Source: Pleurotus djamor
Lineage: Eukaryota > Basidiomycota > Agaricomycetes > Agaricales > Pleurotaceae
Length of the DNA: 64,000 bases
Direction: 5' to 3'
Assembly (NCBI GenBank): GCA_029747585.1
Contig: JAPEVF010000012.1
Location: forward strand, 111,726-175,725
Shown in pieces: positions 11,201-22,559 of the stretch (its first letter is position 1; each line of letters begins with the position of its first letter). The translations under genes were made by a program, and so were the position numbers. The notes below the pieces were generated by a model. It worked only from the letters and a program-made list of their open reading frames with translations, was not told the origin of the DNA and did no database searches.

Positions 11201-14200
11201 CTCAGAATAATTGGTGTAAATCACCTTGCTCATAATATCCCCATAATCAGTCGAAGCCAAACCTCCTCCTCCTCTCGAATTCCCAGCATCATACTCCACA
11301 AGCTGTGTTTCCTGCAACCTCTCAATACTCTGCATAACCAGATCATCAACGCGTTGCTCCCAAGTCTGATCGTCTTCCTTCCCAAGGGAATAATAGTTCG
11401 GGTTTTGCTTAATTCTTTGGAAGAGGAAGGAACCACGAAGCCATGTCTTTGCGGAATCGAGGTTCGTTATGGTGCCGAGTGCGATTTCGGAGTTGAGGTG
11501 TTCTGAGAGGTTGGAGTGGAGGCTGCTCTCGAGGATTGTTTGACCTTGAGCTAGGGCACGGTATTTGTCCTCGAGTTCGGTCTCACACAAGATGATTGCG
11601 ATCCCATCTTTGTCTGGAAAGAAGGTCAGTAGATGTGGCCATCCTTGAGAGTGAGAAGCCTACCAAATTGTGGGCGGCCCTGATAGGTGGTGGTTCATAT
11701 GCTTAGAGTATATAAACGAAGGATGAAAAGGAATGAACTTACTGCACGACCGAGCATCTGCATAATATCCAGGTCGCTATACTCGACAGCCATGTTGTTC
11801 TGGAAAGTTTGCACCCCCTTGATCACAACCATATGTGCGGCTGGTACATCCACGTCAGTAATCGTGCATAGTGACACGAGACGTGGGTACTCACGAAGGT
11901 TAACTCCAACGGCGAGGGTCTGAAATTAATAAGTAACGCAGTCAACAGAGAGGGGATTTCAGAGAGACTCAACCGAAGTAGCTACGACGAGCCGAAGAAT
12001 CTTTTTGATATAGAGGTCTTCAATGGCTCGACGATCATCGAGGTTCAACCCAGCGTGATGGATGCCAATACCAGCGGCGGCGAGTTCTATTATTTAACGA
12101 TGGGTGATCAAGTACAGGTGGCGGAAGAAGTTATTTGGTCGCTTACCTGCAAGTCTTTGGTCATGAAAAACATGGTCAATTCTGAGGAAAAGATGAACAA
12201 TGATCGACTATAAGTCTTGATCGGAGGAAGCGTACCGCGGAGGACGGGTCCAAGGCACATTATCCCTCTTAGTTTCAGCATCAACGTAGCACTTGAGTAA
12301 GTGCTGGCCAGTTGCAAGGACACCTATGTAAGACAGGATAAGTGAACGAAAAACACACGGAAGAACAAGACATCTGACCACTTCGAGTCGAAACAAAGAT
12401 GAGCATCGGTTTCCCGACCGAATGTTTCAAGAGCAGTGGAAACAACCGATAATCAAGGTTCTTATTGAACGCAAATTCGTTCTGGCCTTTCCCTCGATGG
12501 ACTCCGTACACATGGCGTGTCAGCTTGCAAGGCCGAAAATCTTCTCCGAACTGAGGGAAATATGAGCATCATCGAGAGGCATGGGAGACGGGGCGACAAA
12601 CCTCATATACACGAGCGGGGCCACTGCGTTGCTCGTTGCCGATCCAATTTGCGATGTCTTGGATGTTTGGCACGGTAGCGGAGACGAGGACGAAGCGGAC
12701 ATTGGTCCCATTGCGCTTCATTCGCGAGACGATGACCTCTAGAGTACTACCTCGATTTTCGTTTAGGATATGAACCTTGAAAGATGGATGAGACAGTCAA
12801 ATTTTCCGTTTGGTCTGAAAATACAAACCTCATCCACAAGGAAGAGCTGAATGGTCGAAAGTGTTTGACCATGGTCCTTCCTGTCATCAGAAAATCAACG
12901 TGGAGTAGGAAACGAGGGAATGGGAAGGATACCAATTTCGAGTCACACTATCCCACTTCTCGGGCTTATCCTGCTGTTAGCTGCGTTGAGGATGGTAGGT
13001 CAGACAGTTTACCGTAGTTATGCTAGATGAGAAAGTCTATAAAATGTCGGGGGAAGGAGTCGGTNAGAGCTCACATGATAGACGCATTCTTAGCATCTCC
13101 CCAAACACCTTTACCGAAGTGGATTGTATCACCCGTCAGTTCAGAACCTATCACGGCGTAAGAGGGAGGTATGATCGGTAATTGGGGAACTCACACTTGA
13201 TTCCCATTGGTTCGAACTTGGCCGACCAGTCTCTGAATCGTTCCGAGCATAGTGCCTGCGATGGGTTTCATTGAGCCGAGAGTGTAAGAGTCGTAATATG
13301 TAGTCAAACCTTCGTAGGAGAGACATATACACATTTGAATTGTTGACGCTCCGCTGAAGGTTGCTTCAACATTCGTATGATCGCAAGTTCGAAGAGCACT
13401 GTCTTTCCACTTCCGGTTGGTGCTATATATGCATATTGATCGTGTCATGTACTTTCCTAGAAGATTGAGTACGTTACCGCTTATGACCTAGCCGGCGCTG
13501 TTATTTCAGACTTTTATAGGTGGAAATAATAAGGCGTACCAGGTTGTTGGCACCGTGGACCACCTATGGTACGAGCAGAATCAACGATGAGTCAAACGCG
13601 AATGAGATCGGGCAACGAACATCGTCGAAGCACGAGGACTGCACGGCATTGAATACTCCAAACTTGAAGAGTGATCGGTACACGTCCGCTAGTTTGAGCG
13701 CATACAATTAAGTTGCTCTGCCAATGCTCGACTGAACTACTCACGAAGCTCAGAAACAGGGCGAAGGCGTATGCCGTGCGGCGAACGATCATCAGCTGTA
13801 GTTCTCCCATGCCGTGGATCATACGAGTAGCTGGTTTCAGCATACGGATTGTCATGAGCGGAGAAATCCTCTTGAATTTGCCTCGGAGGTTCATTAGCCT
13901 GTGACTGCTTTCCTCGCAGCCAAGGAGATTGACGAGGTTGCGAGACTGCATTCTGCCTCAGCGAGGTGCCAGTAAACTGAAAATTTCGAGGGTATCCTGG
14001 AGATGAAGTAGGGAGAGCGGGTGCATATGCTGGTGAAGCTGGGTGAGGTTCATCGTAATATGAGTATACGTCGTGTCCATGAGCATTTGAATCATAGTGA
14101 GGCGCATATGCCTGGCGCTGCGATCCATACATGTGTGAAGGCGAAGGAGACGAAGGGTACACTTTGCAACATGGTTACTTCCAAGGCCCAACATCAGGAC

Positions 14201-14323
14201 GATTTGCATACTCATCTGGTCAGAATCGTCGCCAAAGTCGGCTAGCCCATTTCCAGCTGGATAGTATTTGCTGACTGGGCTTTCGTCGTACCCAAATGCT
14301 GCGTGCGATTCTTGGGGATACAT
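8225..14323 (-). CDS. HFM1: Meiotic ATP-dependent DNA helicase HFM1/MER3
   Basis: This is an Ski2-like superfamily 2 helicase broken by many introns, reading from 14323 down to a stop at 8225-8227. Motifs in order: a disordered N-terminal region, the entry LRPVSELR, Walker A APTGSGKTVLFELAI (about 13424-13380), motif II VDEVH split by an intron near 12830, motif III VLVSATVPN, IGIHHAGLN, and motif VI QMLGRAGRPQFD assembled from short exons around 11770-11600. Then come a winged-helix region (LSEHLNSEIALGTI) and a Sec63 domain containing LKEFPKYSLKLSEISVSTY near 10090-10010. The C-terminus is acidic and disordered. MER3/HFM1 promotes ZMM-class crossovers by extending recombination heteroduplex in meiosis. 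One exon junction near 9000-8930 could not be resolved by eye. Confidence 0.93.
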
Positions 14324-14487
14324 TGATGGTGATGGTGGAAGGCAAGGGGGTTTCGCAGGGGTTGACGCGAAGTAAGTGTATCACGTGCACTTCATCACGC
14401 TGATGTGACGGTGTGACATAGCGCGTTTCGATAGGCCTGAAAGCCTCAATTTTGAGCCTTTCTATTCAGCATCTCCACCATAACACA
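14324..14487. promoter_or_regulatory. Short divergent promoter between HFM1 and CKS1
   Basis: Only 164 nt separate the two start codons, so the genes probably share a bidirectional promoter. On the minus strand an ACGCG core, the heart of fungal MluI-box (MBF) sites that drive G1/S genes, lies at 14422-14426. The core alone is common by chance, so its regulatory meaning is an inference. Confidence 0.4.
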
Positions 14488-14938
14488 ATGGCAACGGCCG
14501 CAGCGCAGAGCGTGCAAAGTAAACTCGAAGAGTACATCGACAAGTGAGTCTGGGCAGCGTAGGAAATGGCATCGTGACTCACCGGATAGCAGGATTCACT
14601 ATTCTGATCGATACTCTGACGACACTTACGAGTATCGGCATGTCATCCTGCCCAAGCCACTTCTGAAGATGATTCCCAAGAACTACTTCAACCAGGATGA
14701 TTCGGGGACGCTGCGGATTCTGAAGGAGGCGGAATGGCGAGGGATTGGGATCACGCAGAGTCTTGGGTGGGAGCATTACGAGGTGCATGGTGAGTGGCTC
14801 TCCGTCGCCAGTGTAGGTCCCTTTGCGATTGCTAGCATTCTCTCCCTCACCCCCACAGCGCCCGAGCCCCACGTCCTGCTGTTTCGCCGTCGCAAGGACT
14901 ACATTCCGCCGCAGCACGCCCAGACCCGACGCAAGTGA
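14488..14938 (+). CDS. CKS1: Cyclin-dependent kinase regulatory subunit Cks1
   Basis: Three exons (14488-14543, 14593-14789, 14859-14938) give a protein of about 110 residues, close to the family's usual length. The CKS fold is unmistakable: [20 protein letters not shown] at the start, then the phosphate-binding and CDK-binding block with [14 protein letters not shown], then [13 protein letters not shown]. The HxPEPH-type hinge motif appears as HAPEPH, formed across the second intron. Cks1 docks on Cdk1/Cdk2 and presents phosphorylated substrates in the nucleus and cytoplasm. The C-terminus is a short basic tail (AQTRRK). The gene is head to head with the meiotic helicase gene HFM1. Confidence 0.98.
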
Positions 14939-15285
14939 CCCGTGCCCATTGTCGTTGTTCCCGGTTTCCCTGCTATAGGCATTCTTCATTGTTCATCGTC
15001 TGCTTTCTTATTGTTGTAAATTGCACCAGCACACGTTTCCAGAGCTACTTATCGTAATCGTGTCCACTTTTTCCAAGTCTTTGCCCCAAATAGTAATCAA
15101 AGCCAAATTGTCTCATCTTCTTTACCACAACCCTCGCTTTGGGCATCTTCGGAAGCACCTCGCGCTCCAAGCTTTTTCGGGTACCCTATCAGCAGAGCTT
15201 AAGCTTCGGTGTATCGGAAGTGACTGCGCGGGTACGACATTTTGGCGCCACACTTCAACTTGAAGGCGTCTTGTACTAAGCCCGC
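14939..15285. other. Intergenic region CKS1 / STE23
   Basis: These 347 nt follow the CKS1 stop and precede the STE23 start in the same orientation. They should hold the CKS1 3' UTR and the STE23 promoter. Apart from short out-of-frame ORFs nothing coding was recognised, and no clear TATA box was seen. Confidence 0.5.
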
Positions 15286-18200
15286 ATGCTCAGTTCTTGC
15301 CTTATTGTCGCAAGAGCCCCATTATTCGCCCGTTCACGGCTAAAGACCTCTTTCCGACCCACCCTCGCTTTATTCCGTTCAACGATGGCATCCGTCGCCC
15401 ACTCTCCGAACGATTGGACCTCGTTTACTCCTTCAGATGTGTCGGTCCCACCGTATTCCATCTACACCAAGCCCATCCAAAAGTCAGAACAAGACAAGAG
15501 GGATTACAGGGTCATCCAGCTCGCGAACGGACTGCAGGCGACGTTGATTCGCGATGCAAACGCTGACAAGGCTGCCGCAAGCTTGGATGTCGCAGTCGGC
15601 CACTTATACGACCCGGTACGTTTGTAGATCGTGAGTTACGCTCTGACACCATCTAACCTTTAATCAGGATGATATGCCTGGTCTTGCGCATTTTTGCGAG
15701 CACCTTCTGTTTATGGTACAGCCATCAACCATGCAATCTTGCGAGTTTAGTCATTATCTAACTGTGCGATGCTCCAGGGAACTGAATTGTATCCAAAGGA
15801 AAACGAGTACTCAGAGGTACGATACATCCCCGTAGTATAGTCTACCTAACTAACCAGGCCCATTCAGTTCCTCGCGAAAAACAACGGAGGTTCCAATGCG
15901 TACACCTCTACATCCAACACCAACTACTATTTCAGCGTCGCTACCCCAGCTTTAGCACCCGCACTCGCACGTTTCGCCGCTTTCTTCCACTGTCCTCTAT
16001 TCTCCCCATCCTGCACATCCCGAGAACTCAATGCCGTCGACTCCGAGCACAAGAAGAATCACCAAGCCGATATGTGGCGTATCTTCCAGCTTAACAAACA
16101 CCTCAGCCGTCCCGGCCACGTCTGGAGTAAATTTGGCAGTGGCAACAGAGAAAGCTTGTCCCAAGCCGGACGCGATCTCAAAGCAAAAGGTCGTCTAACG
16201 AACGGGAACTCGAGTCGTGTGGATTCCGCTGTGTCCAGTGTGGTCACGAGTCCGATTCCTTCAAGGATCGGGTCTCCCGCGCCCTCTGTCGCTTCTTCAG
16301 GAAGCGAATCAGAAGCTGATGGCGGCGCTATCGGGAGGGAAACGCGACGAAGGTTAATTGAATGGTGGTCGAAAGAGTATTGCGCCAGCCGGATGCGGCT
16401 ATGTCTTATTGGAAGCGGTGAGCTTGTATCGGACTGCTTCTTCATGTCGGTGATGCTCATCGATTTCTATCAGAATCTCTCGATGATCTGTCGAATCTCG
16501 CGTCTAAACTGTTCTCCCCTATACCCAATCGCGGTCGTGATCCTCTCCCAATGATCACGGAACATCCCTTTGGAGAGAATGAGAGCGGTGTAAGTTCCCT
16601 TCGCGTAAATCACGCACGCACAGAATGCTCAGACAATAGTTCTTCAGACTCTGGTGTCTGTCCAGACGATTATGTCTTTCCATGCCGTCGAGATCTCCTT
16701 CCCTCTGGAGTACCAACCACCTCACTGGCGACACAAACCCGCTAACTTCATCAGCCATCTCGTCGGACATGAAGGACCAGGTTCATTACACTCATACTTG
16801 AAAGGCAAGGGCTGGATCACCGCACTCAGCTGTGGTCCTCAAAACCTCGCTCGAGGCTTCGCAATGTTCAAAGTCACAATCCATCTCACCGAGGAAGGCT
16901 TCCGTATGCCCCCATATATTTCTCTCGCCTCGTTTCATTGTTAATGTTAAAACCTATCTTTCTCAGAAAACAACCGCGACGTCATACTCGCCACCTTCAA
17001 ATACCTCTCTCTCCTCCGCTCCTCTGAATTCCCCGCTTGGTATCAACGCGAAACCTCCATCCTCTCCCATACACGATTCCGGTTCGCGGAAAAGCGTCGG
17101 CCGGATGATTACGCTGTTTGGGTTTCTGAGCATATGGCGTGGCCGATTCCTCGTGAGTGGATTATTGCGGGGCCACAGTTGACTTGGGAGTGGGATGAGG
17201 GGAAANGGGAAGGATGGTGGTGAGGTGAAGATGAGGGAGATTTTGGAGGGGTTGAGAGTGGATCGGGGGCGTGCGGTGCTTATGGCGAAGGGAGAGGAGT
17301 TTGAGAAGGTGAAGCCTGGGATGAGTTGGAGTAAGGAGCCGTGGTATGGGACGGAGTATGCTGTTGAGAGGTTTGATGAGAGCTTCATTCGTGAGGTGAG
17401 TGTATATCGCTCTATTGAGCAGTCGCCCCTAACCGCCTACCTTTTTAGGCGGAGGCTCCCAATGACATCGCTCAGCTGCATCTTCCTGGTCCTAACGAGT
17501 TTATCCCAACGAACTTGGAGGTCGAGAAGCGTGACGTTAAGGAGGTTTGTGTTCATCATTTTTATCATTTTGGTACTCGTTAACTCAGAGGGACTTGATA
17601 GCCGTTGAACCGACCCCTCCTCATCCGAGAGACATCACTTTCGACGCTATGGCACAAGAAGGATGATAAATTCTTCGTTCCAAAAGGCTCACGTTGTTAT
17701 TGATATGCGAAGGTCAGTCTCATATACTCATCAACACTACCTATACAGTTACTGAATTTTCTTGCGTAGCCCCATCGCCAACTCGTCCCCGAAGGCAGCC
17801 GTCCTAACCAAGTGCGTAGTCTTCGATCGAAAATCCTTCGATGATTGTTGATAATTCTCAGGTTATTCGCTGATCTCGTTACGGATTCGTTGACCGAGTT
17901 CTCGTACGATGCCGAGCTAGCAGGCCTCACATACAGCTGTGTATCGCACACCGGAGGTCTTTACATCGCGTTGACCGGGTACAACGACAAGATGTCGGTG
18001 CTCGTGCACCACGTTTTGGAAAAAGTGAAGACCCTCGTCGTAGATCCTGAACGGTTTGCTGTTATGAAAGCCGAGGTCGGTTGTCGCCCGTTTGATGTCG
18101 ACTGGATTACGCATTTACTGACCTGCTTTGTTTTTGTGAAGGCGAAGCGAAGATGGGAGAATTTCTTCTTGGAGCAATCTTATCAGCTTTCGGAGTATAA

Positions 18201-19655
18201 CGCGCGGTATCTACTCACCAAACAACAGTGGACGCATCGCGAGAAGCTTGCTGAACTACCATGTAAGCTCATCTCCTGAAATCTGATGCCTCCAAAGAGA
18301 TACTCATAGTCGATGCTCTAAATCTAGCCACTACGACCGAGGAACTTCAACAACACATACAGTCCCTGTTATCGGACGCATACCTCCATATTTTCGTTGC
18401 TGGTAACATTTACAAAGAGGTTCGTCAAAGTATTCCTCTCAAAATACCGTGTCTAAAGCCTTGCAAATAGGAAGCTGTGAGGATCGCTGACATAGCCGAG
18501 AAAAATTTGAAGCCTACGTCCGCGCCTCGCACGTCGCTAATCGATCAGTCCTTGGTCCTACCTCGTCGTACGTACGATTCCAATCTATGTAGTCCCTGAC
18601 TAAAACGCTGCACCTCCCCAGCCTCGAACTACACCTGGGTCTCCACAATCCCCAACCCCAACCAAACCAACTCAGCCCTAACCTACCTCCTCACCTTTGG
18701 TCCCATAACCGACCAACGTCTCCGCGTCGTCTCGGCCCTCCTCTCCCAAATCCTCAGCGAACCCGCCTTCAACGTCCTCCGCACCAAAGAACAACTCGGG
18801 TACATCGTCTTCTGCTCTCAATGGCTACCCTCTGGGTCCGCACAGAAGGGGTTGCGGATAACGGTGCAGAGTGAGAAGTTACCGGGGTATTTGGAGGGAC
18901 GGGTGGAGGCGTTTTTGGATGGGATGAAGGGGACGATTGAGGAGATGCCGGAGGAACAGTTTGAGGAGCAGAAGAAGGGGTTGGAGAGGAAGTGGTTGGA
19001 GGCGGATAAGAATCTTGCGGAGGAGGCTGGGAGGTATCTTGTACATATCGGGACGGGGCATCTTGATTTCTTGAGGAGTACGTTTGTTGTTTTCGTTGGT
19101 TTTTTGGATTTGGAGGCGGGGACTGATTGTCTGATTTGAACAGACCATAATGACGCTGAAGTCCTGCGCGACGTTACTAAGAGCGAGGTGCTCGCTTTGT
19201 TCATGTCGCATGTCCACCCATCGTCACCCTCTCGCGCGAAGCTCTCGGTGCACATGCGTTCACAAAAGCCTCGATCACCCAAAGTCAGTTTGGCTGCAGC
19301 CCAGGCATTCGAAGTCCTCGCACTGAACGCTGGTGTCCCTGCTGACGAAGCGAGTTCATGGAAAGAGGCTCTCAGCGAAGACGCCTCCCCCATCTCATCC
19401 GCCGATTTCGGAAAACACTGGGTTGGTGTATTTACTAAACTCGCGACGCCCATCCCCCAAGCCAAAACGCAGGAGTTGGTGGGTGAGATGCAGGCACTTG
19501 CGAAGCGATATCCTGTTGAAGGCGAGGATGAGGATTTACCGAGGCCTGGTGTGACGTATTTCGAGGATGTTGGGGTGTTTAAGAGGTCTTTGGAGGTTGC
19601 GCCTGATCCTGGGGCTATGGTGGAATGGAACGATCTATCTGCACCGAAGTTGTAA
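15286..19655 (+). CDS. STE23: Insulinase-family M16 zinc metalloprotease (Ste23/IDE)
   Basis: This multi-exon gene encodes a large clan ME protease. The inverted zinc motif HFCEH is in MPGLAHFCEHLLFMG near 15680-15720, followed by ELYPKENEY, FLAKNNGGSNAYTS and the downstream Glu region ELNAVDSEHKKN. Later exons carry the non-catalytic M16 repeats, including RTKEQLGYIV near the C-terminal quarter. Ste23/IDE degrades short peptides and in yeast processes a-factor. A Ser-rich insertion (about 16190-16340) lies between QAGRDLKAKG and the helix EWWSKEYCASRM and is not typical of the family. The first 33 residues are Arg/Ser-rich without acidic residues, like a mitochondrial presequence; a second in-frame ATG at 15385 (MASVAHS) would remove them. 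Confidence 0.95.
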
Positions 19656-19700
19656 AGCGTGCTAATCTATGTTACATATCTAAACAGAAATAATACCCCT

Positions 19701-19735
19701 GCTTTGCTTTTGCTTTTGCTTTTGCTTCCGCTTCC
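19701..19735. repeat. Short GCTTTT tandem repeat
   Basis: Several perfect or near-perfect copies of a GCTTTT hexamer degenerate into GCTTCC. The tract lies in the 83 nt between the stop codons of the convergent STE23 and ECM15-like genes, so it belongs to the overlapping 3' UTRs. It is a polymorphism-prone microsatellite with no evident coding role. Confidence 0.8.
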
Positions 19736-19738
19736 ATT

Positions 19739-20364
19739 CTAATCTTTGTTATCCTTTGCCAAGATTTCTTGCACGCGCTGGAGTTTATGTTCGTTGCCTT
19801 GGCCGGGTACGAGTTCTTTATCTGTGCGGGTGCCAATGCGGATATCAGTGGCCACGCGAGGAGCGCCTTTGGCGTGGACAGCTGCGTGACAATCTTGGAT
19901 TGCTTGCATTACGGCAGACCATGGCCCTTCTTTATGTTCGGTGGATAGTTAGATTGATTCGCGTAAATGAAAAGTATAAATGAAGCGCGACGAACCCAGA
20001 TTTGTTCCGTAGCCACTTGGATGTCGATCGCGTCAGTCTTGTGGCAAGACCATGTCCGTATGACTTACTGCATCTAGCATGATGGTTAGCGGTTGTTTCT
20101 TCGTTGAACTGGGAGTGGGTACGCACTTGGAACTTGAGACCAGACTTTTCGAGGACTCGATGGCATTCTGCGATGTATTCGGCCACCTGCATTTGGACGT
20201 TACGAAACTATCGTAGCTGCTTGAGATGTTCGTACGGAAGGCTCTCCCGTGCCCATAGGAATCAGGCAAAAGTCTGTGTTCCCATTACAGTCAATGGAGG
20301 TCCCCCAGAAGCCAGTACGAGTGGTGTACGTACCTGCTACGGCGTAGAGCTCCGATGCGGACAT
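19739..20364 (-). CDS. ECM15: UPF0045/ECM15-type small thiamine-binding-fold protein
   Basis: Several short exons assemble into a protein of roughly 115 residues starting [10 protein letters not shown] at 20364. Joined motifs are [14 protein letters not shown], then [19 protein letters not shown], then [26 protein letters not shown] and [11 protein letters not shown], ending EILAKDNKD with a stop at 19739-19741. These are hallmarks of the UPF0045/MTH1187 family, ferredoxin-like alpha/beta proteins reported to bind thiamine or related ligands; yeast Ecm15 is the fungal member. Cellular role is poorly defined. The stop lies 83 nt from that of convergent STE23, and the start is 124 nt from that of the divergent EH-domain gene. 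Confidence 0.85.
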
Positions 20365-20488
20365 GATTGTGGACGAAGAAGGACAAACGGACGCTGACAT
20401 AATCCTGGTGTATGAATTCCATGACCGGTTTGCTGCGTGCGTCCACTTTTGAGCTTCTACTTTTGAGTCGCACAACGCCGCCTCTGCG

Positions 20489-22542
20489 ATGGCGTCCGCA
20501 TCCGTCCACTCGAGGATCTCAGAGTTCGAGGCAATGCGCAACAAACCCCACCCAGCCACAACCAGTCTGCTCGAGTCGCCGCTGTCTCCCACCGCTTCCA
20601 AGCTCAAGCCCCATTGTCCCCCNAGCCATCTCCACCGCGCACACATTCTGCCCCAGTCGTCGACCGCCAGCCATCGCTGCTTGATCTGAGGGACTGGGTC
20701 GTCGACGACGGTCCAAGCGCAAGTGGCAAATCTTTGGGCGTCATGCTCACGCCTACGCCTCCTCATTCAAGGCTGGGCAGTGGCACAAATATCCATCGCA
20801 GTCCCCCATTGATCAACCTCGACTCCCCGCCTAAACTCAAGGCCAACCATGCAATTCGTGCCTCTTCTCCTGCGCCTCCTCCGTTGCCCCCTCGCAAACC
20901 GTCGTACTCGTCTTTGAAAGACGCTCCATCCACGCTCTCAGTCGACACTCCCCATACTTATCCACCCTCGCCCAAACTCAATATTTCTAATGGTAATTCC
21001 AATAACATAAACTCCTCTAATAGCAACGGGTCTCTACGCATTGGACTTGGTCACGCACCAGCTTCTTCAATATCTTCGTTCCATTCCGTCTCCCTGTCCT
21101 CCGATGGAGGGACCGACCTTGAACCTGGCACTCCAGCTTCCCTGTCTTCCAACCACATCGCCACGTTCCCCATGGATAAACCTGACTACCAACCTCCCAT
21201 CCACCACGATGTCACCGGCAGCAGCACCAGTAGCCGTCCATTCACATCTGCCAACGGCAGCGATATCGATGCCACAAGTCTCGAAGAGTCCTTTGAGAAT
21301 GTTTCCACGACATCTTTAGGCAGTCCGGCAACAAACTCCATCATCTCCATGGACTGGGAACGAGCTCTCGCAAAGAGCAAATTTCCATACACTCCTCGCT
21401 CGTCCGCACCGCCAAAGCTACCGCAGCGACCCGCTTCAGCCGCCACCAAATCGGCGTTTACTCCGCCCCACATAACCGAACCGTTGCCTAGTAAATTGCG
21501 CCCAACGAGCTCAGCATCTTCAACCTACAGTTTCAAATCAGATGGGTCATCACACACCACGACGCCAGGCAACACTCGCCGAAAGCCTCCCCCAATACCG
21601 CCCTCATCATATCCCTCNTCCCCCCGTTTCGCAACCGTCCTCACCTCCTCTCCCCCCTGCCCGTCCAGGCTCCTCACGAATATCCCTAACATCCAACTCC
21701 GCATCAGATCGTTCCTCCATCCTTAGCGTAAGCACCAATACCTCCCGAAGCAGCTTCATCGCGATGCAAGTCGACTCCCAAACAACCGCCAAACTCCCCT
21801 CGCGAAGCCAAACTCAGAGTCCTCGTATCAACGCTGCTGTTCTTCGACCGACTCCCGTACCTCTTGCTGCGCGGACGCGGTACGAAGCGATATTCAGAGC
21901 GAATGTCGAACAGGTTGTACGTGTTGAGCGGGATCTACGCAAACGAGGGAAAGCGCACGCGGATGCATCTGCTGTGACGAAGACGAAGCGGACGAGACAG
22001 GCTGCGGGTTGGCGTGGTCTGAGCGTGGATTTGATCACTGGGATTACTGATCTTCCTCCCGCTTCGCCCGCGCGTGGTGACGATGAAGATAGTGACGACG
22101 AGGTGCTTGCGAATCGATTACGCAAAGCACGTCAGTCGAAGCAAACACTCGAAGACGATGAATGGGAGGATCTTGCGAAGGTTGCGAAACCTGATCGACT
22201 CGATGGGTCTGTGATCCGCTTGATTTGGTCGAAGTCGCGGCTCGATCGAGAGTGTTTGAAGGCGATATGGTATGTCTTCCCTCTTTCTCGCGCGGTCTCG
22301 CAATGGGTATCTGACGCGATCCTCGTAGGCTCGAATGTGATCCCACCGGCACGGGGTCGTTAACGTGCGATTCCTTCGTTCGTGGGATGTGGCGGATTGA
22401 CGAAGAACTGAGGCGCGCGCGAATACGAACGTCGTCGTCTTCACTTCGGAGTTGGGGTAGTTACAAGGGTACATCATCCGAGTCTCCTGGTAGTCTTGCC
22501 ACTCCAAAATTACCACCAAAACCACGAGACATTCTTAGGTAG
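20489..22542 (+). CDS. EH-domain protein with long disordered N-terminus (Irs4/Tax4-like)
   Basis: About 500 residues of Ser/Pro-rich sequence (PPPLPPRKPSYSSL, PPKLPQRPAS and similar Pro motifs that could bind SH3 domains) precede a basic helical stretch (RYEAIFRANVEQVVRVERDL) and a C-terminal EH domain. The EH domain reads WSKSRLDRECLKAIW, then, across an intron at about 22269-22328, LECDPTGTGSLTCDSFVRGM and WRIDEELRRAR. The tail ends KLPPKPRDILR with a stop at 22540-22542. The frame must change at two N positions (20623 and 21618), so the assembly probably has one-base indels there and the gene is intact. EH proteins bind NPF peptides in endocytosis and phosphoinositide signalling. Resemblance to yeast Irs4/Tax4 is in architecture. 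Confidence 0.75.
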
Positions 22543-22559
22543 TTGTGTAGTCTCTCACA

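Noticed and set aside
13195..13225. GGTTCGAAC resembling a tRNA B box
   Set aside because: It lies inside an HFM1 exon coding QRLVGQVRTNGNQ, and no clover-leaf partner sequences or A box at the right distance were found.
14939..15285. Short ORF of 80 codons between CKS1 and STE23
   Set aside because: It has no codon or motif support and occupies the expected 3' UTR and promoter.
20489..21730. EH-domain gene as a pseudogene because of frame changes
   Set aside because: Both frame changes coincide with N positions and the protein resumes in the expected style directly afterwards, so assembly indels are the simpler reading.
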